Both the position numbers and the translations under genes were made by a program. Below are positions 1 to 7,858 of a stretch of DNA of 42,164 nt, one piece after another. The stretch covers positions 1 to 42,164 of the forward strand of contig DEIV01000128.1 in NCBI GenBank assembly GCA_002352665.1. The letters run 5' to 3'. Numbering within the stretch: position 1 is the first letter of the stretch; every line of letters starts with the position of its first letter. The notes beneath the pieces were generated by a model that saw only the letters and a list, made by a program, of their open reading frames with translations, did no database searches and had not been told where the DNA came from. This DNA is from Flavobacteriaceae bacterium UBA2765 (lineage in GTDB: Bacteria; Bacteroidota; Bacteroidia; Flavobacteriales; Flavobacteriaceae).

Positions 1-294
1 AATAAATTTCATTCCCCACTCATTTGTTGAAACTTTTTTTTCTTCATCAATGATTCTGGTTGGAAAGTTTGTAGGAGCCGTAGCCGCTACTCCCACACAA
101 TCATTCCCCATTTTGGTTAGTAAATCCATATGAGAAATTCGCGTAGATAGCATAGAATCTAGGGGTTCTTCATAAGGAACATGAAGATGTTTAGACATTT
201 TTTGTGCAGCTTCTGGTGTCAATGTCATAAATATAGGAGGTCTATCTACTTCTTCACCATTTAACGCTTTTAAAACTCTATCTCTTGGTTTCAT
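1..294 (-). CDS. URO-D-like (uroporphyrinogen decarboxylase/methyltransferase family) protein, N-terminal part
   Basis: The first 98 codons of a gene that continues past the left edge. The product begins MKPRDRVLKALNGEEVDRPP, the classic N-terminus of the URO-D/MtaA/CmuA family (R-x-R-V-x-x-A-L-x-G-x-x-x-D-R-x-P). Family members include haem-pathway uroporphyrinogen decarboxylases and cobalamin- or CoM-linked methyltransferases. The non-haem versions are common beside catabolic operons, and this one diverges from a glycosidase/dioxygenase operon, so a methyl-transfer role is possible but not shown. Start chosen at the ATG at 294, the only one fitting the family N-terminus. The C-terminal active-site region lies outside the window, so the subfamily cannot be decided. 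Confidence 0.75.
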   Translation of the reverse strand, partial: MKPRDRVLKALNGEEVDRPPIFMTLTPEAAQKMSKHLHVPYEEPLDSMLSTRISHMDLLTKMGNDCVGVAATAPTNFPTRIIDEEKKVSTNEWGMKFI

Positions 295-352
295 ATAATG
301 ACTTAGTTTGTTTACAAAAAGATAACAAGATATATTTATCTTTTTATTTGAT

Positions 353-370
353 TGTCCTGTGGTGTCCTGT
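353..370. promoter_or_regulatory. Tandem TGTCCTGT repeat, candidate operator
   Basis: TGTCCTGT occurs at 353-360 and again at 363-370, a 10-bp period (one helical turn), in the 202-bp space between the divergent URO-D-like and GH3 genes. Same-face spacing suggests cooperative binding by a repressor or activator. No regulator gene is visible next to it in the window. Assignment as an operator is inference. Confidence 0.35.
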
Positions 371-429
371 TAAATTAAAAACACTAAAATTTTCAAAAAG
401 TTAAAGACCTAAAAGTAACTAATTTTAAT

Positions 430-437
430 TACATTTG
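430..437 (+). promoter_or_regulatory. Possible -7 element for the GH3 operon
   Basis: TACATTTG fits the Bacteroidota TAnnTTTG -7 consensus and lies 59 bp before the GH3 start. No clear TTTG/TTG -33 box is seen 17-20 bp upstream, so the promoter may need an activator or the match may be chance. Confidence 0.3.
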
Positions 438-496
438 AGATATTAATAGTACCGAATACTGAACTAATACTGAATCTCTAAAACAACCTATATACG

Positions 497-2821
497 ATGT
501 ATAGCTCAAAAAAAACATTAACTTTTATAGGAATAGGACTTCTATTTTTTCAAATTGCCTGTTCACAAAAAATATATAAAGATGCTAAACAGCCCATTGA
601 AACTAGGATAAATGATCTTGTTAGTCAAATGACTGTTGAAGAAAAAGTGGCTCAACTGATGATGTCTAAAAATATCATGTGGGATGAAGCAGGCAATATA
701 AAAACTGAAGAAGCTAAGAAACACCTAGATAAAGGCATAGGTTTACTGTGGTTTGATCAATATTTAGAAGCAGAACGCATGGTAGAGATATACAATGCCA
801 GTCAAAAATTTTTAGTTGAAGAATCACGTCTCGGCATACCCGCATTTGTTTTTGGCGAAGGGTTACATGGATTTTTAGCACCAAAAACGACCATGTTTCC
901 ACAAGCAATAGCCATGGCAAGTACTTGGGATACAGCATTGATAGAGGAGGTCTATACGGCTACAGCGTTAGAAATGCGAAGCCGTGCTGCTAATATTGCT
1001 TTTACTCCTGTTATCGGATTGGCTCGCGATCCACGTTGGGGTAGAACAGATGAAACTTTTGGAGAAGATCCATATCTAGTTGGTCACATGGGCATTGCAG
1101 CAATAAATGGATTACAAGGCAGGAATGTCACAGTAATTGATAAAAATCATGTGGCTGTAACAGCCAAACATTTTGTTGCTCATAGTGTTCCGCAAGATGG
1201 CACCAATCGCTCACCTTCTCATGTTACAAAACATGCCTTATATGAACATTTCTTTTTACCATTTGAATGGGCTGTAAAAAAAGCGGGAGCAAAATCGATT
1301 ATGGCTACTTATCATGAAATTGATGGTACGCCCATAGTTGGTAGTAAACATTTATTAACCGAAGTATTGCGTAATGACTGGGGTTTTGATGGAATGATAA
1401 CTTCAGATGCTGATGCCATTGATCATATGCATGCATTGCATCGTATCACAAAAGACAAGGCGGCATCTGCTAAAAAAGCCATTGAAGCTGGTATCGATTT
1501 TGATTTAGCCATTTTTAAAAAAGAATATTGTTTTCAAGAATTGCCGGCAATGGTTAAAGCTGGTGAAGTAAGCAAAGAAGCACTAGACCGAGCCGTTTCT
1601 AAAGTATTACAACTAAAATTTGAATTAGGCTTATTTGATGATCCATATGTAGATGTAAATAGAGTAAATAAAGTAACACATACCAAAAAACATATAGATT
1701 TATCATTAAAAACAGCCGAAAAAGCTATTGTTTTACTTAAAAATCAAGATAATATGCTTCCTTTAGATGTTTCAAAAATTAAAAATCTAGCGGTTATTGG
1801 TGCTAATGCAGCTGAATTACAATTTGGTTCATATTCTATGGATGAAAAATTTGGAGTAAGTATTTTAGATGGACTCAAAGCGTATGGTAAGGGTAAATTC
1901 AATGTTACCTATGCCGAAGGCTGTAGAATAACTAAAGAAGTTGGTATGTGGAAACCTGAAAGAAATGGAACATTACCAAGTCTTGAAGAAGATAAAATTG
2001 CCATTAAAAAAGCGGTACAAGTAGCAAAAAATAATGATGCTGTTGTAATTGTTGTTGGTGGGAATGAATTTACGGCTAGAGAAACTTGGTCGGATGAGCA
2101 TATGGGAGATAGAGATGATTTAAATTTATTAGGGAGTCAAAATGAAATGGTACAAGAAATTTTAAAAACAGGAAAACCCGTTGTTGTTATTTTAATTAAT
2201 GGACGTCCGTTAACAATAAACGAAATTGATGAAAAAGCTCCTGCCATTTTAGAATGTTGGTTTTTGGGTGAAGAAACAGGAACTGCAGTTGCTAAAACAC
2301 TTTTTGGCGAAGTAAATCCTGGAGGAAAATTACCAATCACTTTTCCACGCTCAGTAGGACAATTACCTTATTTTTATAATCATAATCCTACAGCACATTT
2401 ATACGCGTATGTATTTAAAGAAAAAGGTTCCTTATATCCTTTCGGATATGGTTTATCATATACCACATTTGAGTACTCCAATTTAAAGGTAAGTCCAGAA
2501 AATGCAACAGTAGATCAAGCGATAAAGGTAAGTGTTGCCGTTAAAAATACTGGAAAAGTTATAGGTGATGAAGTTGTACAATTGTATATTCGTGATGATA
2601 TAAGCAGTGTTACACGTCCTGTAAAAGAATTAAAAGGTTTTGAGCGTATTACATTAAAAGTTGGTGAAACTAAAACGGTAAGCTTTGAAATTGGTAGAGA
2701 AGAATTGCAGTTTTATAATGAGGAGATGAAACGTGTGGTAGAGCCTGGTAAGTTTATTATTATGGTCGGTGGTAATTCACAAGATTTGATTAAGAGTGAA
2801 TTGAATATCATAGAGAAATAG
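497..2821 (+). CDS. Glycoside hydrolase family 3 beta-glycosidase (BglX/xylosidase-like), exported
   Basis: A retaining exo-glycosidase that removes terminal beta-linked sugars from oligosaccharides or glycosides. The 774 residues show the full GH3 layout: TIM barrel (about 35-385), alpha/beta sandwich (about 400-625) and a C-terminal fibronectin-III-like domain (about 678-745). Landmarks are WGRTDETFGEDPYLVG (181-196), KHF (224-226) and GFDGMITSDA with the expected nucleophile Asp304. The DRDDL segment near 538-542 sits where family members carry the acid/base region. A hydrophobic N-terminus ends in QIACS at Cys22; the lipobox is imperfect (Gln at -3), so lipoprotein or signal peptidase I export are both possible. 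It is the first gene of a five-gene operon, with PhyH 39 bp downstream. Glucosidase versus xylosidase or another specificity cannot be read from the sequence. Confidence 0.9.
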   Translation: MYSSKKTLTFIGIGLLFFQIACSQKIYKDAKQPIETRINDLVSQMTVEEKVAQLMMSKNIMWDEAGNIKTEEAKKHLDKGIGLLWFDQYLEAERMVEIYNASQKFLVEESRLGIPAFVFGEGLHGFLAPKTTMFPQAIAMASTWDTALIEEVYTATALEMRSRAANIAFTPVIGLARDPRWGRTDETFGEDPYLVGHMGIAAINGLQGRNVTVIDKNHVAVTAKHFVAHSVPQDGTNRSPSHVTKHALYEHFFLPFEWAVKKAGAKSIMATYHEIDGTPIVGSKHLLTEVLRNDWGFDGMITSDADAIDHMHALHRITKDKAASAKKAIEAGIDFDLAIFKKEYCFQELPAMVKAGEVSKEALDRAVSKVLQLKFELGLFDDPYVDVNRVNKVTHTKKHIDLSLKTAEKAIVLLKNQDNMLPLDVSKIKNLAVIGANAAELQFGSYSMDEKFGVSILDGLKAYGKGKFNVTYAEGCRITKEVGMWKPERNGTLPSLEEDKIAIKKAVQVAKNNDAVVIVVGGNEFTARETWSDEHMGDRDDLNLLGSQNEMVQEILKTGKPVVVILINGRPLTINEIDEKAPAILECWFLGEETGTAVAKTLFGEVNPGGKLPITFPRSVGQLPYFYNHNPTAHLYAYVFKEKGSLYPFGYGLSYTTFEYSNLKVSPENATVDQAIKVSVAVKNTGKVIGDEVVQLYIRDDISSVTRPVKELKGFERITLKVGETKTVSFEIGREELQFYNEEMKRVVEPGKFIIMVGGNSQDLIKSELNIIEK

Positions 2822-2860
2822 TTGCTCCTGAAATTTCGAAGCTATAAAAAAAAATAAAAC

Positions 2861-3751
2861 ATGACAACAGGCAGAGACTTATCAAAACATCACGAATTAA
2901 TCAGCAATATGTTCCCCAAACTTTCTGCAAAGCAAATATTGGATAAATATAGTCTTTCAGACGAACAAGTTGCTTTCTTCAATGAGTATGGATATTTATC
3001 CAACATCAAAATACTAGAAGATCATCAAATTGAACAGTTAAGAAAAGAGCTTAAAGAACTTACTGATCCATCACATCCAAAAAACGATTTATTTTATGAA
3101 TTTCATTCCAATCAGTCAGAAAATCCTGAAACTGCTATTTTTCATTCTTTAGGGCATTGGCGAGTAGCAGAAGGCTTTCATGATATTTTATGGAATCCGC
3201 GTTTTGTGGTTGCGACTTCGCAATTGTTGGGAACAAAAGCGGTGCGATTTTGGCACGATCAGTTATTTTTAAAACCGGCAAATCACGGTGGTGTAGTGGC
3301 TTGGCATCAAGATTATAGCTATTGGACGAGAACATCGCCAATGCAACATCTTACCTGTTGGGTTGGTTTAGATGATGCTACTTCAGAAAATGGTTGTTTG
3401 AATTATATTCCGAAAAGCCATAAATGGCCATTGCTTGATACCATTAGTTTAACAGGTGATATGGATGGTTTGGATACATTACTCAATGAAGATCAAAAAG
3501 CTGAATATGCTAAAAAAGTAGCCATAGAAATGCCTATGGGCTATGGCACATTTCATCATCCACTCATGGTACATGGTTCTTATGAGAATAAATCTAACAT
3601 GCCTAGAAGAGCGGTGGTACTGAATGTTTTTGCTGATGGAACGGAATCAAATTCTGATGAAGAAATGCTAAAAGGTGTACCAATAATCAAAAAAGGTAGA
3701 AAAATGGAGGGACAGTTTTATCCTTTACTATTTGATCCATCAAAAATATAA
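2861..3751 (+). CDS. Phytanoyl-CoA dioxygenase (PhyH) family Fe(II)/2-oxoglutarate oxygenase
   Basis: A cytoplasmic non-haem iron oxygenase expected to hydroxylate or oxidatively demethylate a small molecule using O2 and 2-oxoglutarate. In the 296-aa protein the facial triad is visible as His149-x-Asp151 in VVAWHQDYSYW and His238 in FHHPLMVHGS, followed by Arg249/Arg250 in the place that binds the 2OG carboxylate. There is no signal peptide. It sits between a GH3 enzyme and a Zn alcohol dehydrogenase, so the substrate is probably the aglycone or a modified sugar freed by the glycosidase. Only 4 bases separate its stop from the next start, so translation is likely coupled. The family is certain; the substrate is unknown. 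Confidence 0.88.
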   Translation: MTTGRDLSKHHELISNMFPKLSAKQILDKYSLSDEQVAFFNEYGYLSNIKILEDHQIEQLRKELKELTDPSHPKNDLFYEFHSNQSENPETAIFHSLGHWRVAEGFHDILWNPRFVVATSQLLGTKAVRFWHDQLFLKPANHGGVVAWHQDYSYWTRTSPMQHLTCWVGLDDATSENGCLNYIPKSHKWPLLDTISLTGDMDGLDTLLNEDQKAEYAKKVAIEMPMGYGTFHHPLMVHGSYENKSNMPRRAVVLNVFADGTESNSDEEMLKGVPIIKKGRKMEGQFYPLLFDPSKI

Positions 3752-3755
3752 TTCA

Positions 3756-4877
3756 ATGAGTTCTATAATTTGCAATGCTGCAATTGCTCTAGGTGATGGT
3801 ACGTTTTGTATTGAAAAAATACAAGTAAATGAACCCAAACCAGATGAAGTAATAGTTAAAATTAAGGCTGCCGGTTTATGTCATACGGATTATGATTCAC
3901 TCAGTTGGGGCAAACCTATTGTCATGGGGCATGAAGGTGCTGGTATTGTATCGAAAGTAGGCAATCAGGTTACTGATTTTAAAAAAGGAGATTCAGTAAT
4001 CTTAAATTGGGCAACACCTTGTATGAAGTGTTTTCAATGTACACAGGGCAATCAGAATATTTGCGAAAACAATTCACCTGTTGTTGCTAGAGGAAATGGT
4101 TACAATAAAGGGCATGCAAATTTAGAGGGAACGTTATGGAAAAAGCAACCTATTGAACGCTCTTTTAATATTGGTACTTTGTCAGAATACACCTTGGTAA
4201 AAGCTTCTGCATTAGTTAAAATGAATGGTACCAAACTACCTTTTTCATCGGCAAGTATTATTAGTTGTGGTGTAATGACAGGTTATGGTTCCGTTGTAAA
4301 TGTTGCAAAAGTTCAACAAGGAGATTCCACCGTAATTTTAGGAACAGGTGGTGTTGGTCTTAATGTAATACAAGGTGCAAAAATTAGTGGAGCATCAAAA
4401 ATTATTGCTATTGATATTAATGCTAATAGATTAGAATTGGCAAAACAATTTGGAGCAACGCATACTATCTTAGCAGATAAAAATGATAAAGAGCTATTAT
4501 TAGCAGCAGAGAAAGTCAAAGAATTAACCTCAGGTAGAGGTGCAGATTTTGCTTTTGAATGTACTGCAATTCCATCATTAGGAGCAGCTCCGTTAGCAAT
4601 GGTACGCAATGCAGGAACAGCTGTTCAAGTAAGTGGTATTGAAGAAAATATTTCTTTTGATATGAATTTATTTGAATGGGATAAAATTTATATCAATCCG
4701 CTATACGGAAAATGCAAGCCTCAAGAAGATTTTCCTAAATTGGTAAGGTTATATGATAATGGAGAATTATTATTAGATGAAATGATTACAAAAACCTATC
4801 CGTTAAGCAGACTTCAAGAAGCGTTTGATGATATGCTTGCTGGTAAAAATGCTAAAGGAGTTATAATTTTTGAATAA
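3756..4877 (+). CDS. Zinc-dependent alcohol dehydrogenase (MDR superfamily)
   Basis: NAD(P)-dependent oxidation of an alcohol (or an aldehyde adduct). From the ATG at 3756 the protein has 373 residues. Catalytic zinc ligands are Cys42-His43 (GLCHTD), His59-Glu60 (GHE) and Cys171; the structural zinc site is Cys89/92/95/103. The Rossmann motif GTGGVG is at 196-201 with an acidic residue after the next strand (AIDIN), favouring NAD. The ligand set and length resemble class III, aryl-alcohol and formaldehyde-type ADHs. An in-frame TTG at 3732 would overlap the PhyH gene and lacks family conservation, so the ATG is preferred. The stop overlaps the next start by one base (TAATG). With the esterase-D-like neighbour this could be a formaldehyde-handling pair, which is inference. 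Confidence 0.88.
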   Translation: MSSIICNAAIALGDGTFCIEKIQVNEPKPDEVIVKIKAAGLCHTDYDSLSWGKPIVMGHEGAGIVSKVGNQVTDFKKGDSVILNWATPCMKCFQCTQGNQNICENNSPVVARGNGYNKGHANLEGTLWKKQPIERSFNIGTLSEYTLVKASALVKMNGTKLPFSSASIISCGVMTGYGSVVNVAKVQQGDSTVILGTGGVGLNVIQGAKISGASKIIAIDINANRLELAKQFGATHTILADKNDKELLLAAEKVKELTSGRGADFAFECTAIPSLGAAPLAMVRNAGTAVQVSGIEENISFDMNLFEWDKIYINPLYGKCKPQEDFPKLVRLYDNGELLLDEMITKTYPLSRLQEAFDDMLAGKNAKGVIIFE

Positions 4878-5674
4878 TGAGCCACTTTAGAACTACAGAG
4901 CTATCCGATCCACAATTTGAAGGTAATAGTCTTCGTTTTATTACTGTAAAATCTAAAAACTTAAAAGGTAGAGGTGATATTTGTGTTTTTGTACCAAAAG
5001 GGAATACAGTTACAGATTTACCGATTACGATTTTATTACATGGTGTCTATGGTAGTGCATGGAGTTGGTCATTAAGTGGAGGTGCTCATCATACAGCACA
5101 ACAATTGATCGACAATAATAAAATCAAACCTATGATTTTAGCCATGCCTTCTGATGGCTTATGGGGAGATGGTTCTGCCTATTCTAAACATAGTGGTTTA
5201 GATTTTGAAAAGTGGATAGTAGAAGATGTTATCAATGCTGTAAAAGAACTCATCCCTCAGGCAAAAAACACAAACAAAACATTCATTGCAGGCTTTTCTA
5301 TGGGCGGATTTGGAGCTTTTCGAATAGGAACAAAATATAATGAAATATTTGATGGTATCTCAGGCCATAGTTCCATGACTGAATTAGATCAAATGGAACT
5401 TTTTGTGGAGGAAGATCTAAAGAATTATACACAAGAAAATCCAATAAATGAATCTGTAATAAAAACCATTTTACAACACAAAAAGCGGCTCCCTCCATTG
5501 CGTTTTGATTGTGGTAAAGATGATCAATTAATTAAGTACAATCGTTTATTTTCAAAAGAGTTAAAAAATGGTAAAATTCCTCATATTTATGAGGAATTTG
5601 AAGGTAAACATGAATGGGTGTATTGGCAAAAGCATTTAAAAAATACTTTGCTGTTTTTTAGTAAATTTGTTTAA
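4877..5674 (+). CDS. Esterase-D/FrmB-like alpha/beta hydrolase
   Basis: A cytoplasmic serine hydrolase of the putative-esterase family that includes S-formylglutathione hydrolase and carbohydrate esterase family 1. In 265 residues the triad can be placed: Ser141 in GFSMGG, Asp215 or Asp216 in CGKDD, and His245 in EGKHEW. The oxyanion region is LLHGVYGS (53-60). No signal peptide is seen, so it acts on an imported or internally made ester or thioester. Its start overlaps the ADH stop by one base. ADH plus esterase D is the arrangement used for glutathione-dependent formaldehyde oxidation, but a simple deacylase for the glycoside is equally possible. Confidence 0.82.
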   Translation: MSHFRTTELSDPQFEGNSLRFITVKSKNLKGRGDICVFVPKGNTVTDLPITILLHGVYGSAWSWSLSGGAHHTAQQLIDNNKIKPMILAMPSDGLWGDGSAYSKHSGLDFEKWIVEDVINAVKELIPQAKNTNKTFIAGFSMGGFGAFRIGTKYNEIFDGISGHSSMTELDQMELFVEEDLKNYTQENPINESVIKTILQHKKRLPPLRFDCGKDDQLIKYNRLFSKELKNGKIPHIYEEFEGKHEWVYWQKHLKNTLLFFSKFV

Positions 5675-5685
5675 CATATAACATT

Positions 5686-6675
5686 ATGAAAATCCTTAAA
5701 TTAATACTATTTATACTTTTTGCCTTCACAACAATTAGTATATTTTCTCAAACCAAAATAATTTTTGATACAGATTTTAGTGGTGATGCAGATGATCTTG
5801 GAGCCCTAGCTATGCTTCATAATTTTATTGACAAAGAAGAGTGTGAGTTAATGGGAATTATGAGTTGGTCTAACGAAAAATATGCTGTATCAGCAATAGA
5901 TGCTGTAAATCGCTTTTATAAACATCCATATATTCCAATTGGTACAAGAAAAGACAGTACAAATCACCAAGAATGGTGTTATAGTAAAGCTATTGCAGAT
6001 AATTTCTATCATGAATTAAACTATGAAAAAGCTATTGATGCAACCATACTATATAGGCAATTGTTAGCTAAAAGTGAAGATTCAAGTATTACAATTGTAA
6101 CCGTAGGACCACTGAAAAATATTGAGAACCTTATCAATTCTAAGGGAGATTCAGTTTCATGTTTAACGGGTAGGGCATTAATTGAAAAAAAGGTAAAAGA
6201 ATTTGTAATCATGGGAGGGCGTTTTCCGGAAGGAAAAAAGGAGTGGAATTTCTCAGGTGATATGCCTGGAGTTACACAATTTGTTATACAAAATATAAAA
6301 AACCCGATTACATTTTTAGGTGCAGAAATAGGAGAACCCATAAAAACAGGTGAGGTATTTAATGAAATTGATCATCAAACACCACTTTATATTGGCTTTT
6401 TGCACTTTAGTACGCATGCCCCTTGGATGAAAGCATTTTATAATGGTAAAATAATAGACAATGCTACATATGACCAAACTGCAGTATTATATGCTGTTAG
6501 AAATGGAGTGGGAAAATACTGGAATAAAATTGACGGATGGTACTGCCAAACGGATTTTGAAGGGAATAATAAATGGGTAAAACAAGACAATTCAAATCAC
6601 TCCTATCTTAAGCTTATAAAGCATAATGAGGAAATGGCTTTATTGATTGAAGCAATGATGTTAAATAAGTTTTAA
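5686..6675 (+). CDS. Secreted inosine/uridine-preferring nucleoside hydrolase family protein
   Basis: A calcium-dependent N-glycosidase fold that cleaves ribosides (or related N/O-glycosides). The 329-aa protein starts with a signal peptide (about 1-21, cut before TKIIFDTD). The metal-binding signature is present as Asp28-x-Asp30 and Asp36-Asp37 (DTDFSGDADD), a longer-spaced variant of the usual DTDxxxDD. FVIMGG and an N-x-x-G-D segment (NFSGDMPG) match later family blocks, and DQTAVLYAV matches the late catalytic/metal helix. The altered first loop suggests a substrate other than a standard nucleoside. Last gene of the operon; its stop codon lies inside the TTTTAA flank of the downstream MITE-like element. 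Confidence 0.8.
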   Translation: MKILKLILFILFAFTTISIFSQTKIIFDTDFSGDADDLGALAMLHNFIDKEECELMGIMSWSNEKYAVSAIDAVNRFYKHPYIPIGTRKDSTNHQEWCYSKAIADNFYHELNYEKAIDATILYRQLLAKSEDSSITIVTVGPLKNIENLINSKGDSVSCLTGRALIEKKVKEFVIMGGRFPEGKKEWNFSGDMPGVTQFVIQNIKNPITFLGAEIGEPIKTGEVFNEIDHQTPLYIGFLHFSTHAPWMKAFYNGKIIDNATYDQTAVLYAVRNGVGKYWNKIDGWYCQTDFEGNNKWVKQDNSNHSYLKLIKHNEEMALLIEAMMLNKF

Positions 6676-6936
6676 ACCTGAGTTCGATTATTCTTTAGGG
6701 TTCAGACCGTCTATAAATGGTGAGTTTCAACTAAAAATGATGAAGTAATAGCGTGCTATTTCGAGTCATTTTTAGGAAGAAAATCGCTGTTTAGAGGTGG
6801 AATAGCAAATATTTTTTCCTAAAATCCAATATACGGTGTTGTCATCATTTGATATAGCCAGCTATATCTGCATGATAACGCCTTGTCTATTAAATTTTAT
6901 GAAAATCTGAACCTCCAAATAATAATCGAACTCAGG
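6676..6936. mobile_element. MITE-like non-autonomous element with about 30-bp imperfect terminal inverted repeats
   Basis: The left end reads AAACCTGAGTTCGATTATT (from 6675/6676) and the right end reads AATAATCGAACTCAGGTTT to 6939, an exact 19-bp inverted pair. The match continues inward with a few mismatches and one gap to GGTTCAGA on each side. TTTTAA flanks both ends (6670-6675 and 6937-6942), a possible target duplication. The interior has no transposase but contains further inverted segments, including GATATAGC/GCTATATC around 6851-6868. The size (about 260 bp) and architecture fit a MITE. Which transposase would move it is unknown. Confidence 0.6.
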
Positions 6937-7026
6937 TTTTAAGTCAATGTTTTTTATTGCTTTTTTGATTAATTGACTCACACGCTCTAATTTCAGTTTA
7001 GAAATAAAGTGTACATATCCAATCAT
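6862..7026 (-). CDS. Possible small ORF, unknown
   Basis: A 54-codon open frame starting MIGYVHFISKLKLERV, five bases after the stop of the 105-aa ORF upstream. Its second half runs through the right terminal repeat of the MITE-like element, so either the element truncated an older reading frame or the frame is chance. No recognisable domain. Confidence 0.2.
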   Translation of the reverse strand: MIGYVHFISKLKLERVSQLIKKAIKNIDLKPEFDYYLEVQIFIKFNRQGVIMQI

Positions 7027-7031
7027 AAAAT

Positions 7032-7349
7032 TTAGGCTACCACCAATTTAGTTCTATTATTATAATTAGTTATATATGCTTTAAGTTCTAGAAAATACGC
7101 TTCACGATTTATAGGGGTATCTATTTTAGGATTGAGCATAAAATAACCAAACGTATAATTCATGGAAAATTCATCAATACAATCATGATTTAATTTAATA
7201 TAATCAGATAGCATTTTTTTGTAATTTATTTGATATACTTTTTCTTTGTTTCTTTTTAGAATTAAACTGACTTCTTTTTTCATACTAGATAATTCTAGTC
7301 CAGTTGAATTTAAAAATGTACCGGCAACTTCTTTAGTTTTTTCTAGCAT
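7032..7349 (-). CDS. Small hypothetical protein (105 aa)
   Basis: Not recognised. The product is basic and likely helical, with a Lys/Glu-rich N-terminal half (MLEKTKEVAGTFLNSTG, then KKEVSLILKRNKEKV) and a more mixed second half containing DCIDEFSMNYTFGYFM. There is no signal peptide or membrane segment. It stands alone in a gene-poor stretch, preceded by a TAnnTTTG-type element at 7372-7379 and two 16-bp direct repeats at 7421-7457, which supports it being expressed. It may be co-transcribed with the 54-codon frame just downstream. It could also be the remnant of a longer gene. Confidence 0.45.
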   Translation of the reverse strand: MLEKTKEVAGTFLNSTGLELSSMKKEVSLILKRNKEKVYQINYKKMLSDYIKLNHDCIDEFSMNYTFGYFMLNPKIDTPINREAYFLELKAYITNYNNRTKLVVA

Positions 7350-7371
7350 AACAATATCTTTAATATTTATT

Positions 7372-7379
7372 CAAAACTA
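7372..7379 (-). promoter_or_regulatory. Candidate -7 element for the 105-aa ORF
   Basis: On the minus strand this reads TAGTTTTG, matching TAnnTTTG, 22 bp before the ATG at 7349. There is no convincing -33 box at 17-20 bp spacing, which fits an activator-dependent promoter using the direct repeats upstream. Confidence 0.35.
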
Positions 7380-7420
7380 TATATAATTTGATACATATCA
7401 TTGAATTTGCATCATTTTCT

Positions 7421-7457
7421 AGTGGATGGACTAGTTACAGCAGTGGATGAACTAGTT
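7421..7457. promoter_or_regulatory. Two 16-bp direct repeats with 21-bp period
   Basis: AGTGGATGGACTAGTT (7421-7436) and AGTGGATGAACTAGTT (7442-7457) differ at one base and start exactly 21 bp apart (two helical turns), 41 bp upstream of the candidate -7 element of the small ORF. The 21-bp period matches that of LytTR-type binding sites, but the regulator is not identified. Confidence 0.45.
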
Positions 7458-7650
7458 TTACAATATTTATAAAATAATTTGTTTCAATTGTGATGTCAAT
7501 TTGGGTTCCTATTTGGATAGGGTAGTAGGGTTACTCGTTTCGCTCGTGACCCTGAATAAGTTATGTTGCTAAAAGAAATCTTAATTCACTTCGTTCATTT
7601 TTTTCTTTTCAAATTGGTTCTTGAGCGAGCTCAAACTTCTTTAAAAAGAA

Positions 7651-7678
7651 AAAACTTTTCATTTTCATGAAAAGTTTT
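7651..7678. terminator. Perfect 12-bp hairpin beside a tRNA-like unit
   Basis: AAAACTTTTCAT (7651-7662), a 4-nt loop, then its exact complement (7667-7678), flanked by A and T runs. It lies next to the tRNA-3'-end-like core, in the position of a tRNA terminator when read on the minus strand. Confidence 0.4.
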
Positions 7679-7825
7679 CATTTGTTGGGGTGGTAGGATT
7701 ACTCGTTTCACTCATGATCCTGAATAAGTTATGTTGCAAATCAAAACCTTTTACAATTACTAAGCAATTGTAAATTTTTAATTTTTAAAACTTACAAAAA
7801 TAAATTTTTGACGTCTTGAAAGTTA

Positions 7826-7858
7826 AAAACCCTTTCAAATAAAGTTTGAAAGGGTTTT
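7826..7858. terminator. Perfect 14-bp hairpin, terminator-like
   Basis: AAAACCCTTTCAAA (7826-7839) pairs exactly with TTTGAAAGGGTTTT (7845-7858) around a 5-nt loop. On the minus strand it lies just downstream of the tRNA-3'-end-like core and is followed by T's, the arrangement of a tRNA-gene terminator. Confidence 0.5.
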
